Positions 34,948 through 41,973 of a stretch of DNA of 43,362 nt are shown here, piece by piece. A program made the position numbers and the translations under genes. Origin of the DNA: Pseudomonas laurylsulfatiphila. GTDB lineage: Bacteria; Pseudomonadota; Gammaproteobacteria; Pseudomonadales; Pseudomonadaceae. How positions within the stretch are numbered: the stretch's first letter is position 1; each line of letters begins with the position of its first letter. The stretch lies in assembly GCF_002934665.1 (NCBI RefSeq), contig NZ_NIRS01000011.1:1-43362 (forward strand), written 5' to 3'. The notes below the pieces were generated by a model, which was not told the DNA's origin, searched no databases, and worked only from the letters and a program-made list of their open reading frames with translations.

Positions 34948-35157
34948 GTGGCAAAAAAAATCGACCGCATCGCCCAAATGCTCAACTGCCCGCAAAAGGG
35001 TGAGGAACTACGGCGAGCGATTACCGAGAGTCGCAAGGATTTTCTGCTGAACCAGCCGGAAGAAGACGTTGTTGAAGACGAAGACCTTGAAGAGGCGTTT
35101 TTCGAGGACGACGAGGATGATGATGAGTACGACGAGTTCGACTGGACCACAGAATGA
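34948..35157 (+). CDS. Small acidic protein, unknown function
   Basis: A 69-residue protein. Seen: a basic-helical half (MAKKIDRIAQMLNCPQKGEE, LRRAITESRKDFLLN) and a strongly acidic tail with runs of Asp/Glu (residues about 40-69). Start GTG 34948 is preceded by GGAGG at five bases; the frame extends to TTG 34888 without a ribosome site. The acidic tail suggests binding to a basic partner, but no function is assignable. A strong terminator starts within the stop-codon region. Confidence 0.75.
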   Translation: MAKKIDRIAQMLNCPQKGEELRRAITESRKDFLLNQPEEDVVEDEDLEEAFFEDDEDDDEYDEFDWTTE

Positions 35158-35184
35158 AAAAAACCGCCTTTGGCGGTTTTTTTT
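35157..35184. terminator. Rho-independent terminator, bidirectional
   Basis: AAACCGCC (35161-35168), loop TTT, GGCGGTTT (35172-35179), followed by TTTTT; on the other strand the poly-A run gives the matching T tail. It ends both the acidic-protein gene and the convergent lipoprotein gene. Confidence 0.92.
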
Positions 35185-35233
35185 GGGTCCAGGCAAAAGC
35201 CCTGATGTGCTGTGACTGGCGTACTTACAAGTG

Positions 35234-35563
35234 TCAGAGCCCGTTGGGGAGAAACTTGGTTGCGCCGCTGACATCATCGATTTTCTTGATGCGAAAGGCT
35301 TTCAGGCAAGTTTCGTCGCGGGTGTTGGGGTCGGAGCAATATTGCTTGATGAAATCGGCAAAGATCAAATCCTGGCCATTAACGGTGAGGACGCGCTTGT
35401 AATACTCACCATTGATGCCTTGGGCTTGACGACTGTCAGTCATCTCCTGATCCACCACCAAGCGTCCGTGCAGGTCGACAGCTGGAACCTGGGCTTTGGG
35501 ATCTTCTTTGGAACAGGCGCTCAGGAGCAGGCCTGCGGCAATCAGCGTACATAAACGCAGCAT
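35234..35563 (-). CDS. Small lipoprotein, unknown function
   Basis: A 109-residue protein with a lipoprotein signal (MLRLCTLIAAGLLLSAC, Cys 17) followed by SKEDP; Ser at +2 predicts outer-membrane sorting. The mature part (about 92 residues) holds DLHGRLVVDQEMTDSRQAQG, LTVNGQDLIFADFIKQYCSD and a second Cys pair, so a disulfide is possible. No named family recognised. It lies 61 bases downstream of the DUF5384-like gene, on the same strand, with a strong hairpin between them. Confidence 0.78.
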   Translation of the reverse strand: MLRLCTLIAAGLLLSACSKEDPKAQVPAVDLHGRLVVDQEMTDSRQAQGINGEYYKRVLTVNGQDLIFADFIKQYCSDPNTRDETCLKAFRIKKIDDVSGATKFLPNGL

Positions 35564-35588
35564 GGGAATTCATCTCTGATAACGGATA

Positions 35589-35608
35589 CCCCGGACCGAG
35601 GTCCGGGG
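35589..35608. promoter_or_regulatory. Strong GC hairpin between two minus-strand genes
   Basis: CCCCGGACC-GA-GGTCCGGGG, a perfect nine-bp-arm palindrome without a T run. It may be an attenuator or an mRNA-end stabiliser. Confidence 0.55.
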
Positions 35609-35624
35609 CAGATCGATAGGAAGA

Positions 35625-36155
35625 TTACTCGCCGAACAAGCGGCTGGAGCGATTGACTTCAGCCTTGCCGGAATCTTCCAGCAGAGACTTGGCACCGGAG
35701 GTCACATTGCGTGCCGAGTCGGCTTCAGACTGGATCACATCGGTGCGTGCCGCGCTGTCACGCAACTCCGCATCGATGTAGTCGTTGGCGCGTGCGGTGC
35801 GCGCGCGTTTCGCCTGTAGTGCCAGGCGGCGCTCTTCCAGCTCCAGTGCGCGTAGCTCGTCTTCGTAGCCTTCTTCACGGGTTTGAACACGCTTGTGTTC
35901 AAGTTCCTGTGACTTGCGCTGCTCAAGGGCCTTTTGCTGCGCAGCTTGCTGTGCCGCTGCCCGTTGCCGACGATCAGCAGCGATACGAGCATCCTCGCGT
36001 GCCCGTTCGGCTGCCGCCTGGCGGACGCGTTCGGCCTGAGCGGCTGCTTCAGTCTGTTTGGTCTGCTGTTCGACTTGATACAGGCTGTCGAACTGGTTTG
36101 CCAATGCCGGCAGGGTGAGCAGTGCGAGGGCGGAGCCCAGAACAATATGTTTCAT
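35625..36155 (-). CDS. DUF5384-like periplasmic coiled-coil protein
   Basis: A 176-residue protein. Seen: a Sec signal peptide (MKHIVLGSALALLTLPALA, cut before NQF), then an almost continuous charged helix rich in Gln, Arg, Ala and Glu, with heptad-like runs such as AQAERVRQAAAERAREDARI and ELRALELEERRLALQAKRAR, predicting a coiled coil through about residue 130. ATG 36155 is chosen because the signal peptide starts there. The slyB-like lipoprotein gene ends 10 bases upstream, so the two probably share an mRNA. Family name is from memory of the pattern; function unknown. Confidence 0.75.
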   Translation of the reverse strand: MKHIVLGSALALLTLPALANQFDSLYQVEQQTKQTEAAAQAERVRQAAAERAREDARIAADRRQRAAAQQAAQQKALEQRKSQELEHKRVQTREEGYEDELRALELEERRLALQAKRARTARANDYIDAELRDSAARTDVIQSEADSARNVTSGAKSLLEDSGKAEVNRSSRLFGE

Positions 36156-36165
36156 GTCCGACCCC

Positions 36166-36669
36166 TTAGCTCTTCTTGGGTTCTGGACAGGTCGCATTCG
36201 GCTGAATGCGTGTTTCGTTGGAGACCGTCATCACCATCAGGGAGATTTCGCCAACCTTGAACTCACAAGGGCGACCCACCTGGGCAGACGTGTAGATCTT
36301 GCCGCTTTCGGAATAACCAATCAGCACGCCCGGTACCAGGGTGGTGTCATTGACCAGCGAGCCTGCCATGGCGCCTGCAGCGCCACCGGCGACACCGCCG
36401 ACAATGGCCGTGTCAGTGTTTTTCGTGTTGCCCAGTGCGGCACCACCGATCAGACCCAGCACCCCGCCCGCCATCATGGCGGCTTTTTTGTTCTTTTCGT
36501 TGCTGACTTTTATCTTGCTCGGCGAAATCGTAAGGATTTTTACGGTTTTAGCTTCCTGCTGGCTGTTTACCTGACTGGCGTCGAATACATCTGCTTGATA
36601 CTCCTCACCGGACGTTTGGCAGCCAGCAAGAACAGCAGCAATCGAAAGCACCAGGCAGCGTTTTAACAT
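36166..36669 (-). CDS. Glycine-zipper outer-membrane lipoprotein (SlyB/Pcp-like)
   Basis: A protein of about 167 residues. Seen: lipoprotein signal with lipobox LAGC (MLKRCLVLSIAAVLAGC), a polar segment of about 45 residues, a glycine-zipper membrane segment (AAMMAGGVLGLIGGAALGN and VGGVAGGAAGAMAGSLVND), and a beta-rich C-terminus (GVLIGYSESGKIYTSAQVGR). Three in-frame ATGs lie together (36675, 36672, 36669); the last has GGAA at the best spacing. SlyB/Pcp relatives support envelope integrity. It is the first gene of the pair with the DUF5384-like gene. Confidence 0.8.
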   Translation of the reverse strand: MLKRCLVLSIAAVLAGCQTSGEEYQADVFDASQVNSQQEAKTVKILTISPSKIKVSNEKNKKAAMMAGGVLGLIGGAALGNTKNTDTAIVGGVAGGAAGAMAGSLVNDTTLVPGVLIGYSESGKIYTSAQVGRPCEFKVGEISLMVMTVSNETRIQPNATCPEPKKS

Positions 36670-36681
36670 CATCATTTCCAA

Positions 36682-36903
36682 TATCTCTATGAGCGTAAGA
36701 AATCCCGAGCGGGACAATCCATTGTGATTTGAGGCAATGTGCCACTATTCTAATCAAACTGAAGAAGGTAAGGCCAAGAAAAGTTTGGAGCGAGGGAGGA
36801 GCAGGTGTACCAGGCAGGAGCCGGGTAGCGCGTCGTTATGCGCAACGTTCGGGGGGGAGTTTCTCTAGAAGGGTGGCCGCATCCAGGACGGCGAACACAC
36901 GCC
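36682..36903. other. Intergenic region before the island junction
   Basis: No gene is seen. On the minus strand a TAGAAT -10-like box near 36750-36755, with a weak TTGGCC upstream, may drive the slyB-like pair. The rest has no convincing ORF or RNA structure. Confidence 0.4.
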
Positions 36904-36906
36904 CAC

Positions 36907-36940
36907 AAAAAAGCCCCAGACCCATAAGGCCTGAGGCTTT
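36907..36940 (-). terminator. Terminator of the (displaced) tRNA gene
   Basis: On the minus strand, AAAGCCTCAGGCC and GGGTCTGGGGCTTT pair over 13 positions (two G-U pairs) around TTATG, followed by TTT. It lies 15 bases after the tRNA CCA end, the usual place for a tRNA terminator. Confidence 0.85.
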
Positions 36941-36954
36941 CTCGTTACAACGTA

Positions 36955-36980
36955 TGGTGCACCAGGCGGGATTCGAACCC
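36955..36980 (-). mobile_element. Orphan tRNA 3' end, probable attachment site of a genomic island
   Basis: Minus strand: GGGTTCGAATCCCGCC then TGGTGCACCA. This is a tRNA T-loop (TTCGAAT), the 3' T-stem strand CCCGC, acceptor strand CTGGTGC, discriminator A and CCA. The 5' T-stem strand should read GCGGG but is ATGGG, so similarity stops at about 36981, and no matching D-arm, anticodon arm or GCACCAG acceptor follows. A native-looking terminator adjoins it. This is the pattern left when an integrating element replaces the 5' part of a tRNA gene. The reconstituted tRNA and integrase would lie beyond the right edge. Confidence 0.72.
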
Positions 36981-37187
36981 ATCAATGGTATTCACCCAGA
37001 ATCTAGGGGCCCGAAGCAGGGCTGATACGGCAGTGTCACACCTTAGTGGGGCTGGTGGATGTCCCACTACGTTATCCATCGACTCGACGAGAGGCAAGCC
37101 ACAAAATTTGTACCGGCAGCGTTAAAGTTTTACCTATTGGTATCCGATGTTACTCGTACACCCCGTTCATCCCATCTAGAGGCATCA

Positions 37188-38219
37188 ATGCTGGTACTAC
37201 TCATTTTTACCGCAATAGTTTTTTTGGCCGCGTGCGTTTGGGGCTTCTCTCGCTACAAGTCAGGGGTATGGGTTTGGGTGGATTGCCTGTATTACCCATT
37301 GGCCGCAATCGGGGTTATTTTGCTTTTTCACAACAATAGCGGCCAGCGGCAAGAGATCGAGGCGATACAGGACAAGCAATTACTGCAGCAGCAGTTGGTG
37401 AGGGATATCGCCAATCAACCTCGTGTCCACATCGATATCGATTCGACTCTATATTCGAGTTACATCACCTTAATAGGAACAATTCCTGGGTTGGCTGCCG
37501 TTTGCACTGAGGCGAGCTCATCAGCAGCCTGTAATGCGGCACTGAAGCTTTCTCCGATGATCAAAAAATTCCTGGATAGCGCCAATGCGGATGCTGAGCT
37601 GCCGGTAGAAAAACGCTTGCTGAATACCTGCAACGCAGCGGAGTCGATGTTGCTGGAGCTTGAAGCGTCCGGCGAGCTACTACCGTCAACTTCTCGCGAA
37701 CTGATAGGCAACTACAAAGCGATAGCCCAAAAAAATATGGGTTTGGGGGCAGCGTATGAAGTCGATCGTGCCAATGAGGTAATAAAAATCGAAAGCCAGT
37801 CTGAGCTGAGAGCTCTCGATAAAGGGGGGTATCTTAATGCTGAGGCCGGCGACTTTTTTAGAGAGGTGATGAGTGTGCAGATCAATAACGCAACGATCAT
37901 ACTCAAGGGGCTGACACCATGTCTAGAAACACGAAACAGTGAGCTTCAGAAACTGAATGAATGGACAGATAAAAAACTCACTACAGAGCAACGTATCCAG
38001 GAGTTCAACCAAATTATAGAAAAAGCTAAGACCGTCGTTGATCTCGGGCTCTATAGTTTTCAGTTGAAATTATGGCCTTTTTTTCTAGTGCTGGCCTTGG
38101 CGTTGAAATTTGGTAAGGCGGTTTTTGGAGTTAACGAGCAATGCAAAGCCGCACTCCGGAAGCTCAGAATCCTTTGGGATAAAAGAACGCATACCAAGTC
38201 AGTTCAGAGGCAAGATTAG
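37188..38219 (+). CDS. Unknown three-helix membrane protein (island)
   Basis: A 343-residue protein I do not recognise. Seen: membrane helices at about residues 2-19, 29-47 and 291-308, so a domain of about 240 residues is held between membrane anchors. It includes a Gln-rich coiled stretch (50-75), a Cys-bearing helical part (C106, C115, C148) and a C-terminal basic tail. LAAC near residue 16 could mimic a lipobox, but the next helix argues against a lipoprotein. ATG 37188 has AGAGG at good spacing; an upstream in-frame start at 37059 has none. First gene inside the island; AT-richer than the core genes. Confidence 0.75.
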   Translation: MLVLLIFTAIVFLAACVWGFSRYKSGVWVWVDCLYYPLAAIGVILLFHNNSGQRQEIEAIQDKQLLQQQLVRDIANQPRVHIDIDSTLYSSYITLIGTIPGLAAVCTEASSSAACNAALKLSPMIKKFLDSANADAELPVEKRLLNTCNAAESMLLELEASGELLPSTSRELIGNYKAIAQKNMGLGAAYEVDRANEVIKIESQSELRALDKGGYLNAEAGDFFREVMSVQINNATIILKGLTPCLETRNSELQKLNEWTDKKLTTEQRIQEFNQIIEKAKTVVDLGLYSFQLKLWPFFLVLALALKFGKAVFGVNEQCKAALRKLRILWDKRTHTKSVQRQD

Positions 38220-38323
38220 GCCTGAAATCTGTTTGCCTCTGCGGCGTAGGGAGGAGGGAATTGCTGAGACTTTCGGGTCGAGAGACGGTTCAGTGGCTTC
38301 TTGGCCGGGCCGAATGCTCACGA

Positions 38324-39172
38324 TCAATCCTCCCCAGCTTCTTCACCCAGACTCAGCCAGTCGTGGACGTTGTATCGGATGTAATCCTGCGCATCGAGCA
38401 TCGTGAAATCCTGCAAGGGAGTCACTTCTGCTTCTCCCAAAATCAGACCTTCATCATGATGAGGGTTCGCAGCTAGAGCGTCGGCCAGCTCAGCTTGAAG
38501 CGTGGGCAGCTGGCGAACAAACTCTCGTTTTACCAGAAAACGAAAGCCAATTTCATATGGCTCAGTAGTGGCATCGAGTTCGGTTTTTGGGAAAAACGAG
38601 ACCCATGCGCTATCCAGATACTGAGCATTTTTTTCCAAAAACGCATCGACCTGAACGCCGACTCCAAAAGGGGTATTGTCGTCGTTATATTTTTTGAGTC
38701 GCTCAACGAGCTTATCCGGCATCGCGACACGCGTATAACCGTGGGCAAGCCAATAGACGAGTGTGCCGCGCTGATCCTGATCTAAGCGTACGCCGTCAGG
38801 AGACCGCTCTAGAGTAGGCAGCAATGACCTTGAAGTCCAAACCCGGCGCTGCAATTTCAAATCAAGGAAAAGTTTTTCCCCTAGCGGTATTTGAAGCTGA
38901 CGAGGGTTAAGGGCGTTCAGATATTTGCCAAAAGGCTTTTTCTTGACAAGTTTACAAGCGATCCATTCGACAATTGGCGCGTCGGCGTATTTTCGTGCGT
39001 GGACCGTGCACGAATGGGAAACCAGCACCCAATGCGTAGGCAAGTTGCCGTCAAGCTGGTTCGCAATGACGGCATCAGGGATGTGCGGAGCTAAAGCGTC
39101 ACTAAGGACGACATCTCCTTGTAGCCACTCTTGACGGCTAATCTCTTTGACTACGTCATCAAGATCAGGCAT
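38324..39172 (-). CDS. QGD/SHSC-motif protein of the TIGR04255 cassette, unknown function
   Basis: A 282-residue soluble protein. Seen: an N-terminal motif WLQGDVVL (QGD at 18-20) and, about 30 residues on, WVLVSHSCTV (SHSC at 52-55), a pairing I know from poorly described proteins of the form QGD...VxSxxCD found beside HTH regulators in islands; here the Asp after Cys is Thr. The C-terminal half is helical and charged. No enzyme motif recognised. It is the third gene of a tight operon: its ATG overlaps the stop of the HTH gene by eight bases. A Cys/His site might bind metal or act as nucleophile, which is speculation. Confidence 0.7.
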   Translation of the reverse strand: MPDLDDVVKEISRQEWLQGDVVLSDALAPHIPDAVIANQLDGNLPTHWVLVSHSCTVHARKYADAPIVEWIACKLVKKKPFGKYLNALNPRQLQIPLGEKLFLDLKLQRRVWTSRSLLPTLERSPDGVRLDQDQRGTLVYWLAHGYTRVAMPDKLVERLKKYNDDNTPFGVGVQVDAFLEKNAQYLDSAWVSFFPKTELDATTEPYEIGFRFLVKREFVRQLPTLQAELADALAANPHHDEGLILGEAEVTPLQDFTMLDAQDYIRYNVHDWLSLGEEAGED

Positions 39173-39863
39173 TTGAGCCTGCGTCTTGAGAATTAGTTTT
39201 TTCTAGCCGAGCAATAGTCTTCTCATCACGTTCACGCAGTTGCTGGGCTTTGCCTGCCAGCTCGAGAATGAGCTCACGAACAGCTTTTTCGCCTCCCGCT
39301 ACCCAGCCTTCATCAGACAACACATCTTGGATCAGTCGGCCATCTGCTGTTGGGTAAAACAGCGCGCGTTGGATGTAAGAAATATCGCGTGAGCTAATCT
39401 CGCCCAGGCTTTCTGCAAGGGCTCTCACCCGGTCAGGGTTATCTGCCACAGTTTTCTTGGTTCGCCAGTTGTAAATCGTCTGACGGGATACCCCAAAAAT
39501 CTCGCCAAGCGAATTATCAGAAAGGCCGAATTTCTTACGAAACTGGTCAATCAGTGTAGGCGTTACGTTTTCGTCGACGACGTCATTAGTGTGAACCTGA
39601 ACCCACTGCATGCGCGGTGACACTAGCTGAGCGCTGGCGCCGGAGCTGATAGGCCTCGCCTCTACAATGCGGGCCTGCTGAACGTCATAGCCAATGTCTT
39701 GCAGCGGAACGGCTGCCATCAATGCAGCAAGCGGCATCGCCAAAAGAGGATTTGACGTGCTGGTGGCGGTTCTCGGGTTTAGCTCCGGCCGAACCCACAT
39801 GCTAGGGTTTGGCAAGTTCGCCCGTTCTCTGCCTGTCCATTGACTAACAGTTTGTCCGTTCAT
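39165..39863 (-). CDS. HTH protein of the TIGR04255 cassette
   Basis: A 232-residue protein. Seen: a long, low-complexity N-terminus (about 1-95), a central HTH (TPTLIDQFRKKFGLSDNSLG, then EIFGVSRQTIYNWRTKK, residues about 101-137) resembling Xre/MbcA-antitoxin-type DNA-binding domains, and a helical C-terminus ending in a coiled-coil-like stretch (195-225). Its ATG overlaps the stop of the TIGR04255 gene (ATGA), and its stop overlaps the next start. It probably regulates the operon and may also bind one of the other two proteins, as antitoxins do. Confidence 0.78.
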   Translation of the reverse strand: MNGQTVSQWTGRERANLPNPSMWVRPELNPRTATSTSNPLLAMPLAALMAAVPLQDIGYDVQQARIVEARPISSGASAQLVSPRMQWVQVHTNDVVDENVTPTLIDQFRKKFGLSDNSLGEIFGVSRQTIYNWRTKKTVADNPDRVRALAESLGEISSRDISYIQRALFYPTADGRLIQDVLSDEGWVAGGEKAVRELILELAGKAQQLRERDEKTIARLEKTNSQDAGSNA

Positions 39864-40708
39864 TTTTGCTCATTCCATATTTGGAAAGCATGCTCCGTCG
39901 CTACATCCCGAAAGGCTGTATTAGCTATCGTGTGTAGGTGCTTAAGCCTAAGGCTAATTTCGTCGTGCGACAAACGCTCAGTAATAGGTAGTGGCCAGTA
40001 CGCATCTGTATCAAGTAGCGCACCATTAGCACTTAGAGGCTGGACAGCTGATGGTAGAGCCTCAAACCGCTGACCAGACGCCTGTTGGCGGGTCTGCCTT
40101 GCTATCTCAAAAACGAAGGCAGGTTCATTTAAATCGTCTGGAACCCACATACCTGGCTGGCGCCAGCATCTAATATGCAAGAATTCTGGGTCAAAATGAT
40201 AGGTAGTGGTGGATACGCCTAGAGGTATTTTAGGCTCCGTTCCCTTTAGCTTGGATATTGCTTCGTTTTGCAAAGGGAGTAACGCTTCTGGGAGATAGTC
40301 TCGAAGCGATTCACCTTCAAGTGGCTCGACCCGGTCAACGTAGCGCATCCCTATGCCAGCTACATCTAACCCACCCGTCTCACGCAATACGGCGTCCACG
40401 CATCTGCTAAATAGATCCGCATGGCGATCAAAATGTAGGTAATCCATGCTTTGCAAAATTAAGTAGTCTTGAGACAGCACGCACGCGTTCTGAAGCTCCT
40501 TATCAAGGAATGCCCACGAATTCGGCTCAGATGCCTGAGGCGCTCCCGGCACCCCTTTGATCATCTGAAAAAATTCTGGCAAGGAGCTCCGTATAGCATG
40601 GTGAATCGCAGGCACCAGCTTGGGCATCATCAGTACCGGAGAGAATCTCAAGACGCTCAACGCATAGATTAGTGGTGCCTTGCGCAGCACACCTTCTCGC
40701 TCAGTCAT
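39860..40708 (-). CDS. TIGR04255-family protein
   Basis: A 282-residue protein. Seen: the N-terminal pattern EGVLRKAPLIYALSVLRFSP (TIGR04255 starts with a PLxxAL...RF strand), IGMRYVDRVEPLEGESLRDY, where the family has its YxNRI-like motif, and a C-terminal LKHLHTIANTAFRDV helix. TIGR04255 proteins are sporadically distributed, usually beside unknown genes in islands, and have no known function. GAGGAG lies directly before ATG 40708. First gene of the three-gene operon, preceded by a palindrome and direct repeats. Family call from pattern recognition; a profile search would settle it. Confidence 0.78.
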   Translation of the reverse strand: MTEREGVLRKAPLIYALSVLRFSPVLMMPKLVPAIHHAIRSSLPEFFQMIKGVPGAPQASEPNSWAFLDKELQNACVLSQDYLILQSMDYLHFDRHADLFSRCVDAVLRETGGLDVAGIGMRYVDRVEPLEGESLRDYLPEALLPLQNEAISKLKGTEPKIPLGVSTTTYHFDPEFLHIRCWRQPGMWVPDDLNEPAFVFEIARQTRQQASGQRFEALPSAVQPLSANGALLDTDAYWPLPITERLSHDEISLRLKHLHTIANTAFRDVATEHAFQIWNEQK

Positions 40709-40725
40709 GATATCTCCTCAATAGA

Positions 40726-40739
40726 CGCCCAATTGGGCG
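40726..40739 (-). promoter_or_regulatory. CGCCCAATTGGGCG palindrome before the TIGR04255 operon
   Basis: A perfect 14-bp palindrome lying 17 bases upstream of the first start codon. It is a likely operator for the HTH protein of the same operon. Confidence 0.55.
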
Positions 40740-40751
40740 CGCATCCTACCC

Positions 40752-40772
40752 CATTTGACAAAGCATTTGACA
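40752..40772 (-). promoter_or_regulatory. Direct repeat CATTTGACA-AAG-CATTTGACA
   Basis: Two exact nine-base copies, 12 bases apart, in the presumed promoter of the TIGR04255 operon. The spacing of slightly over one helical turn suits side-by-side protein binding. Confidence 0.5.
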
Positions 40773-40879
40773 GGTTCTGTATAGCATAAGGACTAGGGGT
40801 AGCAAATATATGTCGTGTCGATTGCGAATCCTGCGGGCTCACGACTAGGGAGGCTAAGGTCAAATTGGAGTCGGATTTA

Positions 40880-41383
40880 CTAAGCGACGAGCCAAGCCCC
40901 TATCCCCTTGTAGAAGTTTTTTGCCTGCTGCGTGAGCTTCTGAGTGGCGTAGTCCGGGCGGCTTTTTCGTCCCCGTTGTGTTGTCAGCTTGATAGCTGTG
41001 ATGGCGTATTCTTTGATGCAGTAGACAGCCCACCAGCGGGCGCTCCAAGGCTGTTCTATGTGTACCGCAAGGTTGTTGTAGCGTTGCCTGTAACCTTCAG
41101 CCAGCGCGCTTCTGAGAGCTTTCGTAACCTCATCTACCCTGTCGTCCGGGATGGTTAGCGCTCCGTGGATGTGGAGAGGATGATTTTCAGTGCTGCCGGT
41201 ATGGTTGAGTTCCAGGTTAAAGGCTAGATCAGTCTCTATGCCCAGCTTCGCGAAGGTTCGCTTGATGATCTCAGCGAGATAGTTTGCAGGGCTGTGGAGG
41301 AGCGATCATCGCTCAGCCTCACTCATAGTGAGAGCGGATATGAGTATCTGTTTCTCTGTTGGCGGGTTTAGGTGCCCGCTCAT
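40880..41383 (-). pseudogene. Broken paralogue of the HxH/YxxK protein (one in-frame TGA)
   Basis: Reading on the minus strand from ATG 41383 gives 25 residues, TGA at 41308-41306, then 141 open codons to TAG 40882-40880. The open part aligns by eye with the intact protein at 42723-43199: LLHSPANYLAEIIKRTFAKLG, NHPLHIHGALTIP, EGYRQRYNN, WWAVYCIKEY and PDYATQKLTQQ...WLVA. HIH and YCIK occupy the same places. No ATG/GTG/TTG follows the TGA before the conserved part, so restart is unlikely. The gene lies 68 bases after the XRE gene, in the same direction. A single base change (TGA to TGG) would repair it. Confidence 0.82.
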
Positions 41384-41451
41384 CCCGGATCGACCCGCAA
41401 TGACAAACCATTTTTGGCAGCATTAAACGGGCCAGGCAGATTGTTCCAGAC

Positions 41452-41724
41452 CTACTCTAGGGGCCTGAGGAGCTCATGAGCTGCCATACCCAGAGCATTG
41501 GCGCAGCGCCAGATGTTGTAGATCGTGACGTTTTTCTCTGATCTTTCGATCATCCCGATGTAGGTTCTATGTACGCCAGCACGCTCAGCGAGCGCCTCCT
41601 GAGAGAGGCCAAGCTCTAAACGCCTACGGCGGACATTTTCGGCGAATACAGCAACGAGAGGGCAGTCATAAGGCTTGATAGTCATGCTTGCAAATTTGGC
41701 TGCCTGCATACTATCGTTCGACAT
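41452..41724 (-). CDS. XRE-family regulator, C-protein-like
   Basis: A 90-residue (or shorter) DNA-binding protein. Seen: VFAENVRRRRLELGLSQEAL, then AERAGVHRTYIGMIERSEKN, TIYNIWRCANALGM and ELLRPLE, the compact HTH layout of restriction-modification control proteins and phage-type regulators. Starts at 41724, 41709 or 41685 are possible; none has a clear ribosome site. No restriction or methylase gene is seen in the window. It is divergent from the small membrane-protein gene at 41974 and upstream of the broken HxH/YxxK gene. Confidence 0.85.
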   Translation of the reverse strand: MSNDSMQAAKFASMTIKPYDCPLVAVFAENVRRRRLELGLSQEALAERAGVHRTYIGMIERSEKNVTIYNIWRCANALGMAAHELLRPLE

Positions 41725-41746
41725 ACTATGATTAGCATTTCGCTAA
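41707..41746. promoter_or_regulatory. Repeats over the XRE start: CATACTAT twice and TTAGC-N5-GCTAA
   Basis: CATACTAT lies at 41707-41714 and 41722-41729 (15 bases apart, covering two candidate ATGs); the inverted repeat TTAGC-ATTTC-GCTAA is at 41732-41746. The arrangement suits autoregulation by the XRE protein. Confidence 0.5.
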
Positions 41747-41782
41747 GCAGGTCCATCTTCCCCCTGACAAGGAGCGTCTCTG

Positions 41783-41914
41783 ATTGTCCCTTCTTGCCGC
41801 TTTATCTTTGCTGCACTTTTGGCGCTGGTGTACAGCGCCATGCAGGTCGCCTCAACTAATGATGAAAAATTATTACGAGCCATGCGGCCATGCTCAAACG
41901 GTGGCAGGATTTGA
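41783..41914 (+). pseudogene. Possible small exported protein lacking a normal start codon
   Basis: A frame beginning ATT 41783, eight bases after AAGGAG, reads IVPSCRFIFAALLALVYSAM, then QVASTNDEKLLRAMRPC and ends at TGA 41912-41914. This resembles a signal peptide plus a short mature chain, with ATT where ATG would be expected. The alternative TTG at 41784 gives a 93-residue frame that overlaps the next gene and looks less natural. Either a decayed gene or chance. Confidence 0.3.
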
Positions 41915-41973
41915 GGGGTATGCGGCTTGCTGGGCTAGGCTGGTGAAGAAATTATACTTAACTAGGAGTGCGT

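Noticed and set aside
36955..36980. 3' end of tmRNA (ssrA)
   Set aside because: The acceptor end CTGGTGCACCA does not fit the Pseudomonas tmRNA end that I recall (GGCTCCACCA-like).
36955..37058. A complete tRNA gene on the minus strand
   Set aside because: A near-match CCACCAG to the expected acceptor strand lies at 37058-37052, but the length would be 104 bases, and no D-arm, anticodon arm or proper T-stem pairing is visible.
38220..38323. Terminator between the convergent genes at 38219 and 38324
   Set aside because: No hairpin followed by a T run could be found in this 104-base gap.
40865..41158. Plus-strand ORF of 97 codons
   Set aside because: It lies opposite the broken HxH/YxxK gene, whose protein-level similarity to its paralogue shows the minus strand is the coding one.
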